From CBDCGV01 sp965216955 (GTDB lineage Bacteria > Bacteroidota > Bacteroidia > Chitinophagales > JADIYW01), in contig CBDCGV010000008.1 of the NCBI GenBank assembly GCA_965216955.1, positions 173,221-237,220 of the forward strand: 64,000 bases of DNA, written 5' to 3'. The position numbers and the translations under genes are program-made. The notes beneath the pieces were generated by a model. The model had not been told where the DNA came from. It was given only the letters and a program-made list of their open reading frames with translations, and ran no database searches. Numbering within the stretch: position 1 is the first letter of the stretch; each line of letters opens with the position of its first letter. Shown piece by piece: positions 43,875-52,218 of this stretch.

Positions 43875-45574
43875 AAAATAAACTCGCAACTTACTTAACA
43901 TTTTCTATTTTGGTGATGAGCTTTATTGCCAAAGGGCAGGATGTATACTTTAGTCAAATATTTAATAACCCCTTATATCTTAATCCTGCTAATGCGGGAA
44001 TGGCAGAGAAGAAAAATCGGTTAGTTGGTTTTTACAGAGATCAATGGAGATCGGTGCCTGTGAGTTATGCTTCCACGATCTTTTCTTACGATAGGAATTT
44101 ATTTGAAAAAAATACGCATAGACTTGGGACGGGAATTCATTTCTTTTATGATAAAGCGGGAGATGGTGCATTAAGCACGCTGAAGTTTGATATTTCAGGG
44201 GCATATGGGAAATATTTAAATTCTGATAAACAGTTGTTAACCGTTGGTTTTCAAGCGGGCTTTGCTCAAAGATCAGTGGATTTATCAAAATTAAGTTTTG
44301 GTTCGCAGATTGATGGTTTTGAAATAGACCCATCCATAGAGTCGGGAGAAAGTTTTAGTAGTAAACTTTCTGTAGCGGATATGGCTTTAGGGATAGGCTT
44401 TAAAACAAAAATTAGAGGAAAGAGTAGTCTAGATTTAGGATGGACAATATTTAATTTAATAGATCCTAATAATAGCTTTTCTGAGGTCAATCGGCAAGAC
44501 AGGGATTATAGATTTGGTCTTTATGTAATGGGAGATGCCCATATAAATGAACAGTGGTCTTTAAAGCCGGCCTATTATTTTCAAAATCAAAATGTAAGTA
44601 GGCAATATTTAGTTCAACTTTTAGCGGCCCATCAATTTAAAAACACAAAAAAACCTATTGAATTGAGTTTTGGTGGGCTGTACAGAGTTAAAGATGCAGC
44701 AATTGCTTATGCAGGAGTTGAATTTAAAGATTTATTACTGGGAATAAGTTATGATATAAACACTTCTTCTTTTTCAGATGCGACCAATAGAAATGGTGCT
44801 TTAGAAGTAAGTCTTCGTTATCAATTTGAGCGCAAAAAGGAAGAAGGACCTATAGTGCTATCTCCAATTGATGAAGCGATAGAAGAGAAAGTGTTGCAGG
44901 AAGAAATGGAAGAGTATGAACTTAATGAAGAAGTTTTGGAGGAAGAATTTGAAGAGGAGGAAAGTATTGTTCCTATAGAATTTCAAGGGGTTAAGGAAGA
45001 AGTTATCGTTTCCATAGAGCGAATGAGAGAGCGGTTGCCTGTAAAAATATATTTTGAAAATGATCAGCCAGACCCAGGTTCTACAAATACGACAACGAAT
45101 GCTAATTATAAAAGGTTATTCCAAAATTACGATAGTAAAATTGATGATTACAAATCTCAATTTAGACGAGAGGATGATAAATTGAATACCTTTTATCAAA
45201 ACACTGTTGACAAGGGATGGGAGAATCTTCAACTTTTTGTTGATGAATTAAATACAGTCCTTGCTGACGGACACTATATTGAATTAGTTATTCAGGGATA
45301 TGCTTCTTCTATAGGAAGTAAGGAATATAATGCGAACCTTTCCAAGCGAAGAATTTCAAGTGTCAAAAACTATCTTTTAAATGCAAAAGGTGGAGAGTTA
45401 AGTAACTATTTCAATAATGGGCAATTGAAGGTGACTGAAAGACCATTTGGTGAAATAGAGGCAACGGATGAGTTTAATGAGGAATGGAAATACCTAGGTA
45501 AAAACGTGTTTAATCCTGCACAGGCTTTTGAAAGGAGAGTAGAGATTAGAGCGGTTGAATTTGAAAAGCGGTGA
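43871..45574 (+). CDS. PorP/SprF-family outer-membrane protein fused to an OmpA-like domain
   Basis: A 567-aa protein with a signal peptide (about residues 1-22, ending AKGQ) and the SprF/PorP N-terminus QDVYFSQIFNNPLYLNPANAG. Residues 25-325 are amphipathic beta-strands of the type that form an outer-membrane barrel. An acidic linker (about 335-380, mostly Glu) leads to an OmpA-like C-terminal domain: VIQGYASSIGSKEYNANLSKRR near residue 475 and FERRVEIRAVEF at the end. The barrel would anchor T9SS cargo while the OmpA part binds peptidoglycan. The ATG overlaps the stop of the giant protease gene, so this is probably the dedicated partner of that cargo. Confidence 0.85.
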   Translation: MKNKLATYLTFSILVMSFIAKGQDVYFSQIFNNPLYLNPANAGMAEKKNRLVGFYRDQWRSVPVSYASTIFSYDRNLFEKNTHRLGTGIHFFYDKAGDGALSTLKFDISGAYGKYLNSDKQLLTVGFQAGFAQRSVDLSKLSFGSQIDGFEIDPSIESGESFSSKLSVADMALGIGFKTKIRGKSSLDLGWTIFNLIDPNNSFSEVNRQDRDYRFGLYVMGDAHINEQWSLKPAYYFQNQNVSRQYLVQLLAAHQFKNTKKPIELSFGGLYRVKDAAIAYAGVEFKDLLLGISYDINTSSFSDATNRNGALEVSLRYQFERKKEEGPIVLSPIDEAIEEKVLQEEMEEYELNEEVLEEEFEEEESIVPIEFQGVKEEVIVSIERMRERLPVKIYFENDQPDPGSTNTTTNANYKRLFQNYDSKIDDYKSQFRREDDKLNTFYQNTVDKGWENLQLFVDELNTVLADGHYIELVIQGYASSIGSKEYNANLSKRRISSVKNYLLNAKGGELSNYFNNGQLKVTERPFGEIEATDEFNEEWKYLGKNVFNPAQAFERRVEIRAVEFEKR

Positions 45575-45589
45575 TTTGTTGAATTTGAG

Positions 45590-46525
45590 TTAGGCTTGCG
45601 CCAGTTTTAAAATTTTAGAATTTGTTTTCCAAAGGAAATGGCATTGTTTTAAAGTGCCTCCAAAAGACCTGAAAAAGCGCTCAATACCTTCAATCTTACT
45701 TCCTTCAAAATCAAAGGCTAGCCCTTTTTGAGATGCGAGTGTGATGGCTTCCCAAAAAAGCATGCTCATGGCTCCAGAAGTTTGAAAGTTCTCGTTATAG
45801 GCTCCCAAAAGGTAATAAACGCTTAAGTTATCCCAAACCAAAAAAAGAAAGGCATGCAATTTTCCATTTACATCGTATGCTGCAATGGTTTTACCACATT
45901 CATTAGTAATACATACATCATGAATTTTTGGTAATAGATTTTTTTGAAAAGAGGGCGTTATTTGCTGTTTTTTCATTGTTTCATCCCATAATTGAAGGCC
46001 GTCATTTATATCTTTTAATTCACTTATCGTTAATGTTTTTCGCCCTTTATTTATTTGCCTTTTAGTGGATGGTTTGATGTTGTCGTATAACATTTTTAAA
46101 TCTTGGGTGTTATCAATTGTGTATGTATAGGCAGTTGTTTGTTGAAACCCATTCCATTTAAATGGTAACCAATTATCATATTGATAATGTAATTTCTGTC
46201 TTATATCGTCAACGTCAGGAAGTTGATTTAAAAGGGCGGTTATAATGCGTTTCTCAAAACTTCTTTTTTCATATTCATTTTGATCATTGGGATAAATGAG
46301 CCAACAGCCATGATATGGAGTAAGGTGCGGGACGAAGGTTTTTTTAAACCCTAATTTTTTTTTGTAGCAATAAGGTAAAAGACCAACAATGTTATTTTTT
46401 TCTTCTACAACACAAGCATTCCAGTTTCCCCCTGAAACAACCGCATCTAGCCAATAAGGTTGATAAAATAAAGGAATAAATTCCTTATAGTTTGAACAAA
46501 ATGCTATGTATTTCTCTTTGCTCAT
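45590..46525 (-). CDS. GNAT/FemAB-fold acyltransferase-like protein
   Basis: A 311-aa cytoplasmic protein with two GNAT-like lobes. The first has FYQPYWLDAVV and IVGLLPYCYKK. The second has TIAAYDVNGKLHAFLFLVWD, YLLGAYNENFQTSGAMSMLFWEAI and the closing DFEGSKIEGIERFFRSFGG. This matches the CelD/BcsL and FemAB-type acetyl- or aminoacyltransferases, which act on polysaccharides or cell-wall precursors. The substrate is unknown. It is convergent with the PorP/SprF gene (15-base gap) and seems to be a separate transcript. Confidence 0.7.
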   Translation of the reverse strand: MSKEKYIAFCSNYKEFIPLFYQPYWLDAVVSGGNWNACVVEEKNNIVGLLPYCYKKKLGFKKTFVPHLTPYHGCWLIYPNDQNEYEKRSFEKRIITALLNQLPDVDDIRQKLHYQYDNWLPFKWNGFQQTTAYTYTIDNTQDLKMLYDNIKPSTKRQINKGRKTLTISELKDINDGLQLWDETMKKQQITPSFQKNLLPKIHDVCITNECGKTIAAYDVNGKLHAFLFLVWDNLSVYYLLGAYNENFQTSGAMSMLFWEAITLASQKGLAFDFEGSKIEGIERFFRSFGGTLKQCHFLWKTNSKILKLAQA

Positions 46526-46600
46526 TTAAGCAAACATAGTAAACTATTTTCTACTTACTTAAATTAAACATAGAATCCGAGAAGTACTTAAGCTTTGATA

Positions 46601-46624
46601 TTAAATAGGAAGTGTCCTATTTAA
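46601..46624 (-). terminator. Hairpin downstream of the glycine-rich protein gene
   Basis: A perfect 10-bp inverted repeat (ttaaatagga / tcctatttaa) with a 4-base loop lies 7 bases after the stop of the minus-strand gene at 46632. There is no long T run after it, so it is a probable but imperfect terminator. Confidence 0.5.
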
Positions 46625-46631
46625 AAGTATC

Positions 46632-46913
46632 TTATTTAGAGAGAAGACTCTTTATTAATCCAATAATACCCATTAGGACACCACCACCAACACCACCGCT
46701 GGCAAGCATCCCCAAAATACCGGCAATATCCATTTCTCCTCCGGTTGCTATGCCCAAGAGGCCTAGTAGTTGTCCACCAAGTCCACCACCAATTATACCT
46801 GCCAGAGAATTACCCAAGGTTCCTAATGATAGATTTTTCATTAGAGATCCTGCTACATTACCGCCAATAGCTCCACTAGCTAGAGAAACGATTAATGGGA
46901 CTAAATTTTCCAT
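46632..46913 (-). CDS. Small glycine-rich hydrophobic protein (93 aa)
   Basis: Almost the whole protein is Gly, Ala, Leu, Ile and Ser, with repeated GGxxGG segments (GIIGGGLGGQLLGLLG, GGVGGGVLMGIIG) resembling glycine-zipper membrane helices. I recall similar small proteins in other Bacteroidota, but no function is established for them. It ends just before the hairpin at 46601-46624. A membrane-inserted or assembly-forming role is likely from composition only. Confidence 0.5.
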   Translation of the reverse strand: MENLVPLIVSLASGAIGGNVAGSLMKNLSLGTLGNSLAGIIGGGLGGQLLGLLGIATGGEMDIAGILGMLASGGVGGGVLMGIIGLIKSLLSK

Positions 46914-47125
46914 AATAATTTGATTTAGTTAAAACAAATTATATCGTAAGTAATGTAAGCGCAATTAAAGTTACTAACATCGTTGTTTTCCAAATGGTAG
47001 AATACTATCTCTCCCTCAAGAAAAAAACTAATAAGTCTATAGAGTATCAGCAGCTACGTCTTGTACAAAATTTAGTGCATCAGCTAATTGAAGTTAGACC
47101 GCGTTTATTCATTTAGAGAACGCTT

Positions 47126-47386
47126 CTACTTAGAAGTTTTGGCGAGCATATCACGCGCTACGTTGGCCGCTTCTTCATTAATTCTTCTAATGGTTTGATA
47201 AACATTGCCGATGGTTTGCTCCTGAATGTTTAAAATACTATCAGCAGCTTGTTCTAAAGGCGCAATATTTTTTAATAGTTCAAATGGCTTTTCTGCAATG
47301 CTCATATGTACTTCTTCAATAGAGTTAGCGCCATTTTCTATAGCATCTTCAACGAGGTCAATAATTCCTTGTATTTTCTTTGTCAT
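47126..47386 (-). CDS. Small helical protein next to a lipase-like hydrolase (86 aa)
   Basis: A predicted all-helical protein with TKKIQGIIDLVEDAIENG, then SIEEVHMSIAEKPFELLKN and a second helical half. I have seen the VHxSIAxKPFELL pattern in conserved hypotheticals, often next to alpha/beta hydrolases, but no function is known to me. It lies 12 bases after the hydrolase gene on the same strand, so the two are co-transcribed and probably cooperate. Confidence 0.5.
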   Translation of the reverse strand: MTKKIQGIIDLVEDAIENGANSIEEVHMSIAEKPFELLKNIAPLEQAADSILNIQEQTIGNVYQTIRRINEEAANVARDMLAKTSK

Positions 47387-47398
47387 GATTTTGAAATT

Positions 47399-48328
47399 TT
47401 AGTGCATCCAATTTACTAAAATATCTAAGACTCTTTTTGATTTTGTTAATCCAGGGTGACTTATTTGATCTACAACGGAGATATTTTCTCTTGAGAACAT
47501 AAATTGAATGGAGTTGTTAGGAGAGAAGTTCGTAGCACTTTTTATGGGAACTAAGAAATCACCCAACCATTGGGTGGCTATTTTATCTGGATCTTTTAAC
47601 AACGCTCCAGCAACGGCATACAAATCAATGTGCGCAATTTTTTTATCGTCTAGTTCAGTAGGATAATGAATTCTATTTCCTTCAGAACCGTCTCTCAAAT
47701 CCTTAATCCCCTGACTTCGTAAATTAATAAGTTTGGCAGCGAGTTTCATATAGGAGAGGGGGATGGCATCAAAAACCCTTGAAGTATAATGTGCAAACCT
47801 TTCTACTGGAGATCCTAAGTGGGGAGAACCAATAAAAAAGATTTTTTTTACTTTTTTAATCCAATCTGCATCATTTTTTAAAGCAATTTGAATGGTTTCC
47901 TTTGTTATTAAACCGCCCATGCTAAAACCAATAAAAATAATTTCATTTATTTTATTCGGATAATTTGCCAATAACTGCTTAATCAGAATTTCAAATTCAT
48001 GAGCGTTTTGAGCTATAGCCTTTCCTGAATTATATCTTAGATAGATAGGTGTATAATCGTAATTTTCTTGGAAATAGGTACCGATTTGTACATTTTCTTC
48101 TTTCTCTGATAACCAACTTAATTCACAATCTGCTGAACCATGTAAGAAAAAGGCTATCTTTTTTGATTTTGTGGAAATAATTTGTTGAAGGGCTGCCTTA
48201 CTTAGCTTTAATTCTTTACCATTGTGAATTAAAACCATTTCTATAGCTAACCCATTATTTGTTTTTTCTAGGTAATCTCCAATAGCTCCGTTTAAAGCTC
48301 CTTGTAGTTTTATGGCAGTAGCGTTCAT
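47399..48328 (-). CDS. Alpha/beta hydrolase, lipase-like (309 aa)
   Basis: The fold shows FFLHGSADCELSW near residue 75 (oxyanion-hole strand), the nucleophile elbow IFIGFSMGGLITKE near residue 150, FFIGSPHLGSPVERF near residue 178, a likely acid in WLGDFLVP near residue 255, and a possible catalytic His in SHPGLTKS near residue 294. The Ser-Asp-His set is therefore complete. No signal peptide is visible, so it acts in the cytoplasm. The PHLGSP motif resembles PGAP1-like or triacylglycerol lipases. The true substrate, a lipid ester or polyester, cannot be settled here. It shares an operon with the helical 86-aa protein. Confidence 0.7.
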   Translation of the reverse strand: MNATAIKLQGALNGAIGDYLEKTNNGLAIEMVLIHNGKELKLSKAALQQIISTKSKKIAFFLHGSADCELSWLSEKEENVQIGTYFQENYDYTPIYLRYNSGKAIAQNAHEFEILIKQLLANYPNKINEIIFIGFSMGGLITKETIQIALKNDADWIKKVKKIFFIGSPHLGSPVERFAHYTSRVFDAIPLSYMKLAAKLINLRSQGIKDLRDGSEGNRIHYPTELDDKKIAHIDLYAVAGALLKDPDKIATQWLGDFLVPIKSATNFSPNNSIQFMFSRENISVVDQISHPGLTKSKRVLDILVNWMH

Positions 48329-48448
48329 AAATAATTTCTATACAAAATTAAGAAGCCTCGCTTAAATAAAAATTAAGTGAATGATATCAATAGATTAGTG
48401 CCTATTTACAAAATAGTTATAGAAGCACATTTATGTAAGTATCTTATC

Positions 48449-48544
48449 TTATCCTATGGCAATTAAATAAACAGATGCCAAAAAGATAAATAAGAAAGCT
48501 GCAACTACTCCAAGTAGGCTGACAAAGATTTTCTCATCGCTCAT
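48449..48544 (-). CDS. Candidate 31-aa single-helix membrane microprotein
   Basis: It is too short for most gene callers. After MSDEKIFVSLLG comes a run of hydrophobic residues (VVAAFLFIFLASVYLIAI) and then a stop, which is the pattern of a small one-helix membrane protein with its N-terminus in the cytoplasm. The ATG follows an AT-rich leader, and the ORF stands as its own unit between a terminator and the hydrolase gene. Composition is better than chance for this length, but no family is recognised. Confidence 0.4.
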   Translation of the reverse strand: MSDEKIFVSLLGVVAAFLFIFLASVYLIAIG

Positions 48545-48674
48545 TTCAAAGGTGTTTATTAGTTATTAATTGTTTAGTGTTACTACAAATTTGCAAAAAA
48601 ATATTCAAAATGAGAGAGTTATCTTCCAAAATAATGGTTGCATAGCGATTTAAAATGTGGATAAATAGCTTCTT

Positions 48675-48718
48675 AAAACAAAAAAGCTTAGTCGTTTTAA
48701 CCAAGCTTTTTTTGTTTT
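48675..48718 (-). terminator. Intrinsic terminator after the fad operon
   Basis: A stem with AAGCTT at its base and A-rich/T-rich flanks (aaaacaaaaaagctt on one side, aagctttttttgtttt on the other) encloses a short loop. It lies 23 bases after the stop of the last fad gene. The A/T flanks make it able to terminate in both directions. Confidence 0.75.
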
Positions 48719-48740
48719 ATATTTTATATGGAAAAGATTG

Positions 48741-50528
48741 CTAAACTATATAGTTTTCTTTTTCAATAAAATAATCGGCAATTCTATGTCGAGCATTTTT
48801 AACATTTACTGGAGCATATTGAGTCAAACGATTTAGGCCAATTAACATTCCTTTCAACTCTTTACCTTCAGTAAATGATTGCAGCGCATCTTTCCCACTC
48901 TTATTTATACGTGCAACAGCATCATTTATATATACTTTAAGCATATCGATGAAAACACCGCCGTCTTCTTCTCCTCTTTTTTCTACAATCTTCATCACCC
49001 TCATTAACATGGATTCTATTGCATAAACCTCAATTAATATATCAGCGGCGTTCATAATAACCATTTGCTCATTCTTCAACTTAGCCATTAACTTTTGAGC
49101 AGCACTTCCTGCAACAAGAAGTAACGCTTTTTTAGCATTAGACAGCGCTTTTGCTTCTTTGGCAAATAACCCTTCATTGTCTTCTTCTACTTCTGGTGCC
49201 TTTAGTTCTTTTTGAAGCGCCATTCCCGGAGTCATGAGGTCTAATTGTCCTTTCATCGCTTTTTTGAAAAGCATGTCTATTGATAATAGCCTATTGATTT
49301 CACTAGTTCCTTCATAAATTCGTGCAATCCTAGAATCTCTGTAAGCCCTACATGCTTCCGTTTCTTCAGAAAATCCCATTCCACCATGTATTTGAACCGT
49401 TTCATCTACTACATAATCAATAACTTCTGATCCAATAATTTTTGCCAATGCACATTCGATAGAATATTCTTCAGCACCACCAAGCAATGCTTCTGCCAAA
49501 TTTTTACCTTCACTAAGTAATATTTGTTCCTTTACTTCAATATCCCTCGCACATCTATAGGATACCGTTTCTCCAATAAAGGTGCGGATGGCCATTTCAG
49601 AGATTTTGTACTTTATAGCTCCAAATTCTGCAATTGGTGTATTAAATTGCTTTCTTTCAATAGCATATCTAATACCGTGTTTCAAAGTTTCTTTAGCTCC
49701 TCCAGTAGCTGTAGCACCTAATTTATAACGACCAATATTCAAAATGTTGAACGCTATTTTATGCCCTTTTCCTCTTTCTCCTAGCATATTATCTACTGGA
49801 ATTTTACAGTCTTCAAAGAATACTTGCCGTGTAGAAGATCCTTTAATACCCATTTTATCCTCTTCAGCACCTAAGGAAAGACCGGGGGTCCCTTTGTCTA
49901 CTAGAAATCCGGTAAATTCTTTTCCATCTATTTTAGCAAAAACGATAAAAACTTCTGCAATACCTGCATTGGTGATCCACATTTTTTGCCCATTTAAAAT
50001 CCAATGTTTTCCATCATCAGATAATTCGGCAGTAGTTTTAGCGCCTAATGCATCAGATCCTGAGCCTGGCTCTGTTAAGCAATAAGAACCAATCATATCT
50101 CCAGAAGCTAATCCTGGAAGATATTTTTGCTTTTGTTCTTCGGTACCAAAGTATAATATTGGAAGGGTACCTATACCTACATGAGCAATAAAAGTAGTAG
50201 CGAAAGAACCCGTTCTTCCTACTTGCTCGGCTGCAATACATCCTGTAATAACATCCATCTCAGCCCCTCCATATTGTTCAGGAATAGCAATGCCTAAAAG
50301 ACCAAGCTCTCCAGCCTTTTTCATTAATTCAACTGCTTTGTCCCAGTCTTTCTTTTCCATGGCATGTACATTGGGAAATACTTCTTGTTCTACGAAGTCG
50401 TTGGCCATGGCATTTACCATACTTTGTTCTTCACTAAAATCTTCTGGTGTAAACACCATTTCTGGAGTGGCATCTGCAATTACAAATTCACCACCCTTTA
50501 ACGTATTTGTTATTTGCGCTGTGTCCAT
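48741..50528 (-). CDS. fadE: Acyl-CoA dehydrogenase, FadE type (595 aa)
   Basis: Introduces the first double bond in fatty acid beta-oxidation, using FAD. Motifs in order: YCLTEPGSGSDA near residue 150, WITNAG, KMGIKGSSTRQVFFED near residue 220, GRYKLGATATGGAKE, QIHGGMGFSEE near residue 378, and YRDSRIARIYEGTSEINR, whose Glu is the catalytic base position. A C-terminal extension of about 170 residues beyond the usual 380 makes it like Bacillus FadE and the VLCAD/ACAD9 type, which act on long chains. It is the last gene of the tetR-fadN-S23-fadA-fadE operon and is followed by a terminator. Confidence 0.9.
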   Translation of the reverse strand: MDTAQITNTLKGGEFVIADATPEMVFTPEDFSEEQSMVNAMANDFVEQEVFPNVHAMEKKDWDKAVELMKKAGELGLLGIAIPEQYGGAEMDVITGCIAAEQVGRTGSFATTFIAHVGIGTLPILYFGTEEQKQKYLPGLASGDMIGSYCLTEPGSGSDALGAKTTAELSDDGKHWILNGQKMWITNAGIAEVFIVFAKIDGKEFTGFLVDKGTPGLSLGAEEDKMGIKGSSTRQVFFEDCKIPVDNMLGERGKGHKIAFNILNIGRYKLGATATGGAKETLKHGIRYAIERKQFNTPIAEFGAIKYKISEMAIRTFIGETVSYRCARDIEVKEQILLSEGKNLAEALLGGAEEYSIECALAKIIGSEVIDYVVDETVQIHGGMGFSEETEACRAYRDSRIARIYEGTSEINRLLSIDMLFKKAMKGQLDLMTPGMALQKELKAPEVEEDNEGLFAKEAKALSNAKKALLLVAGSAAQKLMAKLKNEQMVIMNAADILIEVYAIESMLMRVMKIVEKRGEEDGGVFIDMLKVYINDAVARINKSGKDALQSFTEGKELKGMLIGLNRLTQYAPVNVKNARHRIADYFIEKENYIV

Positions 50529-50560
50529 TTTGTTAGAATTTTAGAATCAAGAGTAAAGAA

Positions 50561-50593
50561 TCAGGAATCAAGAATATAAATCTTGATTCTTGA
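50561..50593 (-). repeat. Imperfect 13-bp hairpin between fadA and fadE
   Basis: tcaggaatcaaga and tcttgattcttga pair with one wobble around a 7-base loop. The neighbouring sequence contains more aatcaaga-type repeats. It lies wholly in the fadA-fadE spacer and could be an RNA processing site or a remnant of a mobile S23-type insertion. Confidence 0.5.
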
Positions 50594-50624
50594 CTTTTTG
50601 CCTCTTGGCTCATTATAAAATAAT

Positions 50625-51800
50625 TTAATTTAGTCTCTCAAATACAGATGCGATACCTTGTCCACCTCCGATACAAGCAGTGACCATACCATATTTTTGA
50701 TTCCTTCTTCTCATTTCATTTAATAGCTGAACGGTAAGCTTGGCTCCTGTACATCCTAGAGGATGCCCTAATGCAATTGCTCCGCCATTAACATTAATAA
50801 TGTCAGGATTTAGATCCGCTTCTTGAATAACTGCTAAAGATTGAGCAGCAAATGCTTCATTTAATTCAATTTGCTCAATGTCACCTATGGTTAGTCCCGC
50901 TAATTTTAGTGCCTTCGGTATTGCTGCAACTGGTCCAATACCCATAATTCTTGGCTCAACACCAACTGTTGTACAGGTAATCATTCTGGCAATAGGCTCA
51001 ATATTTAGTTCCTTTACCATTCTCTCAGACATAACTAAAACGAAAGCCGCTCCATCAGAAGTTTGAGAAGAATTTCCCGCTGTTACGGAGCCACCTTGCG
51101 CAAATACAGCTCTTAGCTTTGCCAGACCTTCAATTGAGGTACTTCTTCTAGGTCCTTCATCTGTATCTACAGTATATTTCCTGGTTTTTCTTTTCCCATC
51201 TTTAATATAAACTTCTTCAACTTCAACAGGTACAATATCATCTTTGAAAATGCCATTGTCGATTGCGTTCAAGGCTTTCACATGAGAATTGTAGGCAAAC
51301 TCATCTTGTGCTTCCCTTGAGATGTTATATTGATTAGCAACAGCTTCAGCAGTCAAACCCATACTTGAATAATAATCAGGAGTACTTTTAGCTATCTCAT
51401 AATTTAATACTGCTCTCCAGCCTGTCATTGGCAACAGTGACATGGATTCAGCCCCCCCTGCTATTATACAATCAGCCATTCCCGCTTTAATTTTTGCAGT
51501 AGCCATTGAAATAGTTTCTACACCCGATCCGCAATAACGATTTACGGTAACTCCTGCTGTTACTAATGGCAATCCCGCTCTCAGAGCAATCATCCTTCCA
51601 ATTTGCATGCCTTGTTCTGCCTCTGGAATGGCATTCCCACAAATTACATCTTCAATTCTTTCAGGATCTAAGTTGGGAACAGACTTTACCAAGTGTTTGA
51701 TAACATCTGCACCTAAATCATCTGGTCTATAAAATTTAAATCCACCTTTTTTTGCTTTACCTACTGCAGATCTAAAGCCTGCTACTATATATGCTTCCAT
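50625..51800 (-). CDS. fadA: Acetyl-CoA acyltransferase (3-ketoacyl-CoA thiolase)
   Basis: Cleaves 3-ketoacyl-CoA with CoA to release acetyl-CoA, the last step of beta-oxidation. The acylated Cys is in NRYCGSGVETI near residue 88, followed by GGAESMSLLPMTG near residue 114, LNEAFAAQ near residue 314, NGGAIALGHPLGCTGAKL near residue 340 and the second Cys in ACIGGGQG near residue 377. Length 391 aa is typical. It lies between the S23 gene and fadE on the minus strand. Confidence 0.93.
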   Translation of the reverse strand: MEAYIVAGFRSAVGKAKKGGFKFYRPDDLGADVIKHLVKSVPNLDPERIEDVICGNAIPEAEQGMQIGRMIALRAGLPLVTAGVTVNRYCGSGVETISMATAKIKAGMADCIIAGGAESMSLLPMTGWRAVLNYEIAKSTPDYYSSMGLTAEAVANQYNISREAQDEFAYNSHVKALNAIDNGIFKDDIVPVEVEEVYIKDGKRKTRKYTVDTDEGPRRSTSIEGLAKLRAVFAQGGSVTAGNSSQTSDGAAFVLVMSERMVKELNIEPIARMITCTTVGVEPRIMGIGPVAAIPKALKLAGLTIGDIEQIELNEAFAAQSLAVIQEADLNPDIINVNGGAIALGHPLGCTGAKLTVQLLNEMRRRNQKYGMVTACIGGGQGIASVFERLN

Positions 51801-51811
51801 AATTTAATTTT

Positions 51812-51823
51812 AGTATTAAGTAT
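51812..51823. repeat. Left inverted flank of the S23 gene
   Basis: agtattaagtat, which together with the following bases forms a degenerate tandem run to about 51842, next to the S23 stop codon. It pairs in inverted orientation with 52207-52218 (11 of 12 bases). Confidence 0.5.
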
Positions 51824-51836
51824 AAAGTATTAGGTA

Positions 51837-52193
51837 TTAAGCAACCAAAATACTTTGTTTAAGTTTAAAAATCATTTTTTTGATTTCTTCGATCTGAATA
51901 ATATAATTTTCGAAGTCTTTTTCATTAATAAAATTTACTTTTTGAGCAATCATTAATTGAGTATAAAGTTCATTGCAAGAACCACTTGAAATTCCTAAAA
52001 AGTTTACAAACTCCTTAGGGTGATTTCTTCCTGCACCTTCAGCAATGTTTGAAGGAATAGAGATGCTTGATCTTCTTATTTGCGATATAAGACCGAATTT
52101 TTCTTCTGACGGAAATTCCTTGGTAGAATTATATAGATTGACAGAAAGATTTACCGACTTTTCCCAAACAATTAATTTTTTAAAATCATGCAT
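51837..52193 (-). CDS. Four-helix-bundle protein of the 23S rRNA intervening-sequence (S23) family
   Basis: The 118-aa protein carries the family signature: FKKLIVWEKSVNLSVNLY at the start, FPSEEKFGLISQIRRSSISIPSNIAEG near residue 28 (in pieces here), and a final helix with EEIKKMIFKLK. S23 proteins form small helical bundles; some are encoded in intervening sequences of 23S rRNA, and their biochemical role is not settled. Here the gene is inserted in a beta-oxidation operon between fadA and fadN and is flanked by short inverted repeats, so it looks like a mobile passenger rather than a functional part of the pathway. Confidence 0.85.
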   Translation of the reverse strand: MHDFKKLIVWEKSVNLSVNLYNSTKEFPSEEKFGLISQIRRSSISIPSNIAEGAGRNHPKEFVNFLGISSGSCNELYTQLMIAQKVNFINEKDFENYIIQIEEIKKMIFKLKQSILVA

Positions 52194-52206
52194 ATCTAAA
52201 TACTGG

Positions 52207-52218
52207 TTACTTAATACT
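52207..52218. repeat. Right inverted flank of the S23 gene
   Basis: ttacttaatact, the reverse complement of the left flank with one mismatch, lies 14 bases upstream of the S23 start codon. Further tactg/attact repeats extend to 52235. The pair makes a cassette of about 400 bases that contains only the S23 gene. Confidence 0.5.

Larger units (their letters stand above)
48329..48740. other. Intergenic region with a possible microprotein and a terminator
   Basis: This 412-base spacer lies between the hydrolase gene and fadE, both on the minus strand. I find one plausible 31-codon ORF (48449-48544) and a strong bidirectional terminator hairpin (48675-48718). The rest is AT-rich with no recognisable RNA gene. 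Confidence 0.5.

Noticed and set aside
46612..46923. A proline-rich 103-codon plus-strand ORF opposite the glycine-rich protein
   Set aside because: Its Pro-rich composition is the direct complement of Gly codons in the real gene; the glycine-rich gene has the hairpin terminator and typical composition.
46994..47116. A plus-strand 40-codon ORF (MVEYYLSLKKK at the start) in the spacer between two minus-strand genes
   Set aside because: It has no recognisable motif, no leader signal and runs against the surrounding genes; length is within chance for this AT content.
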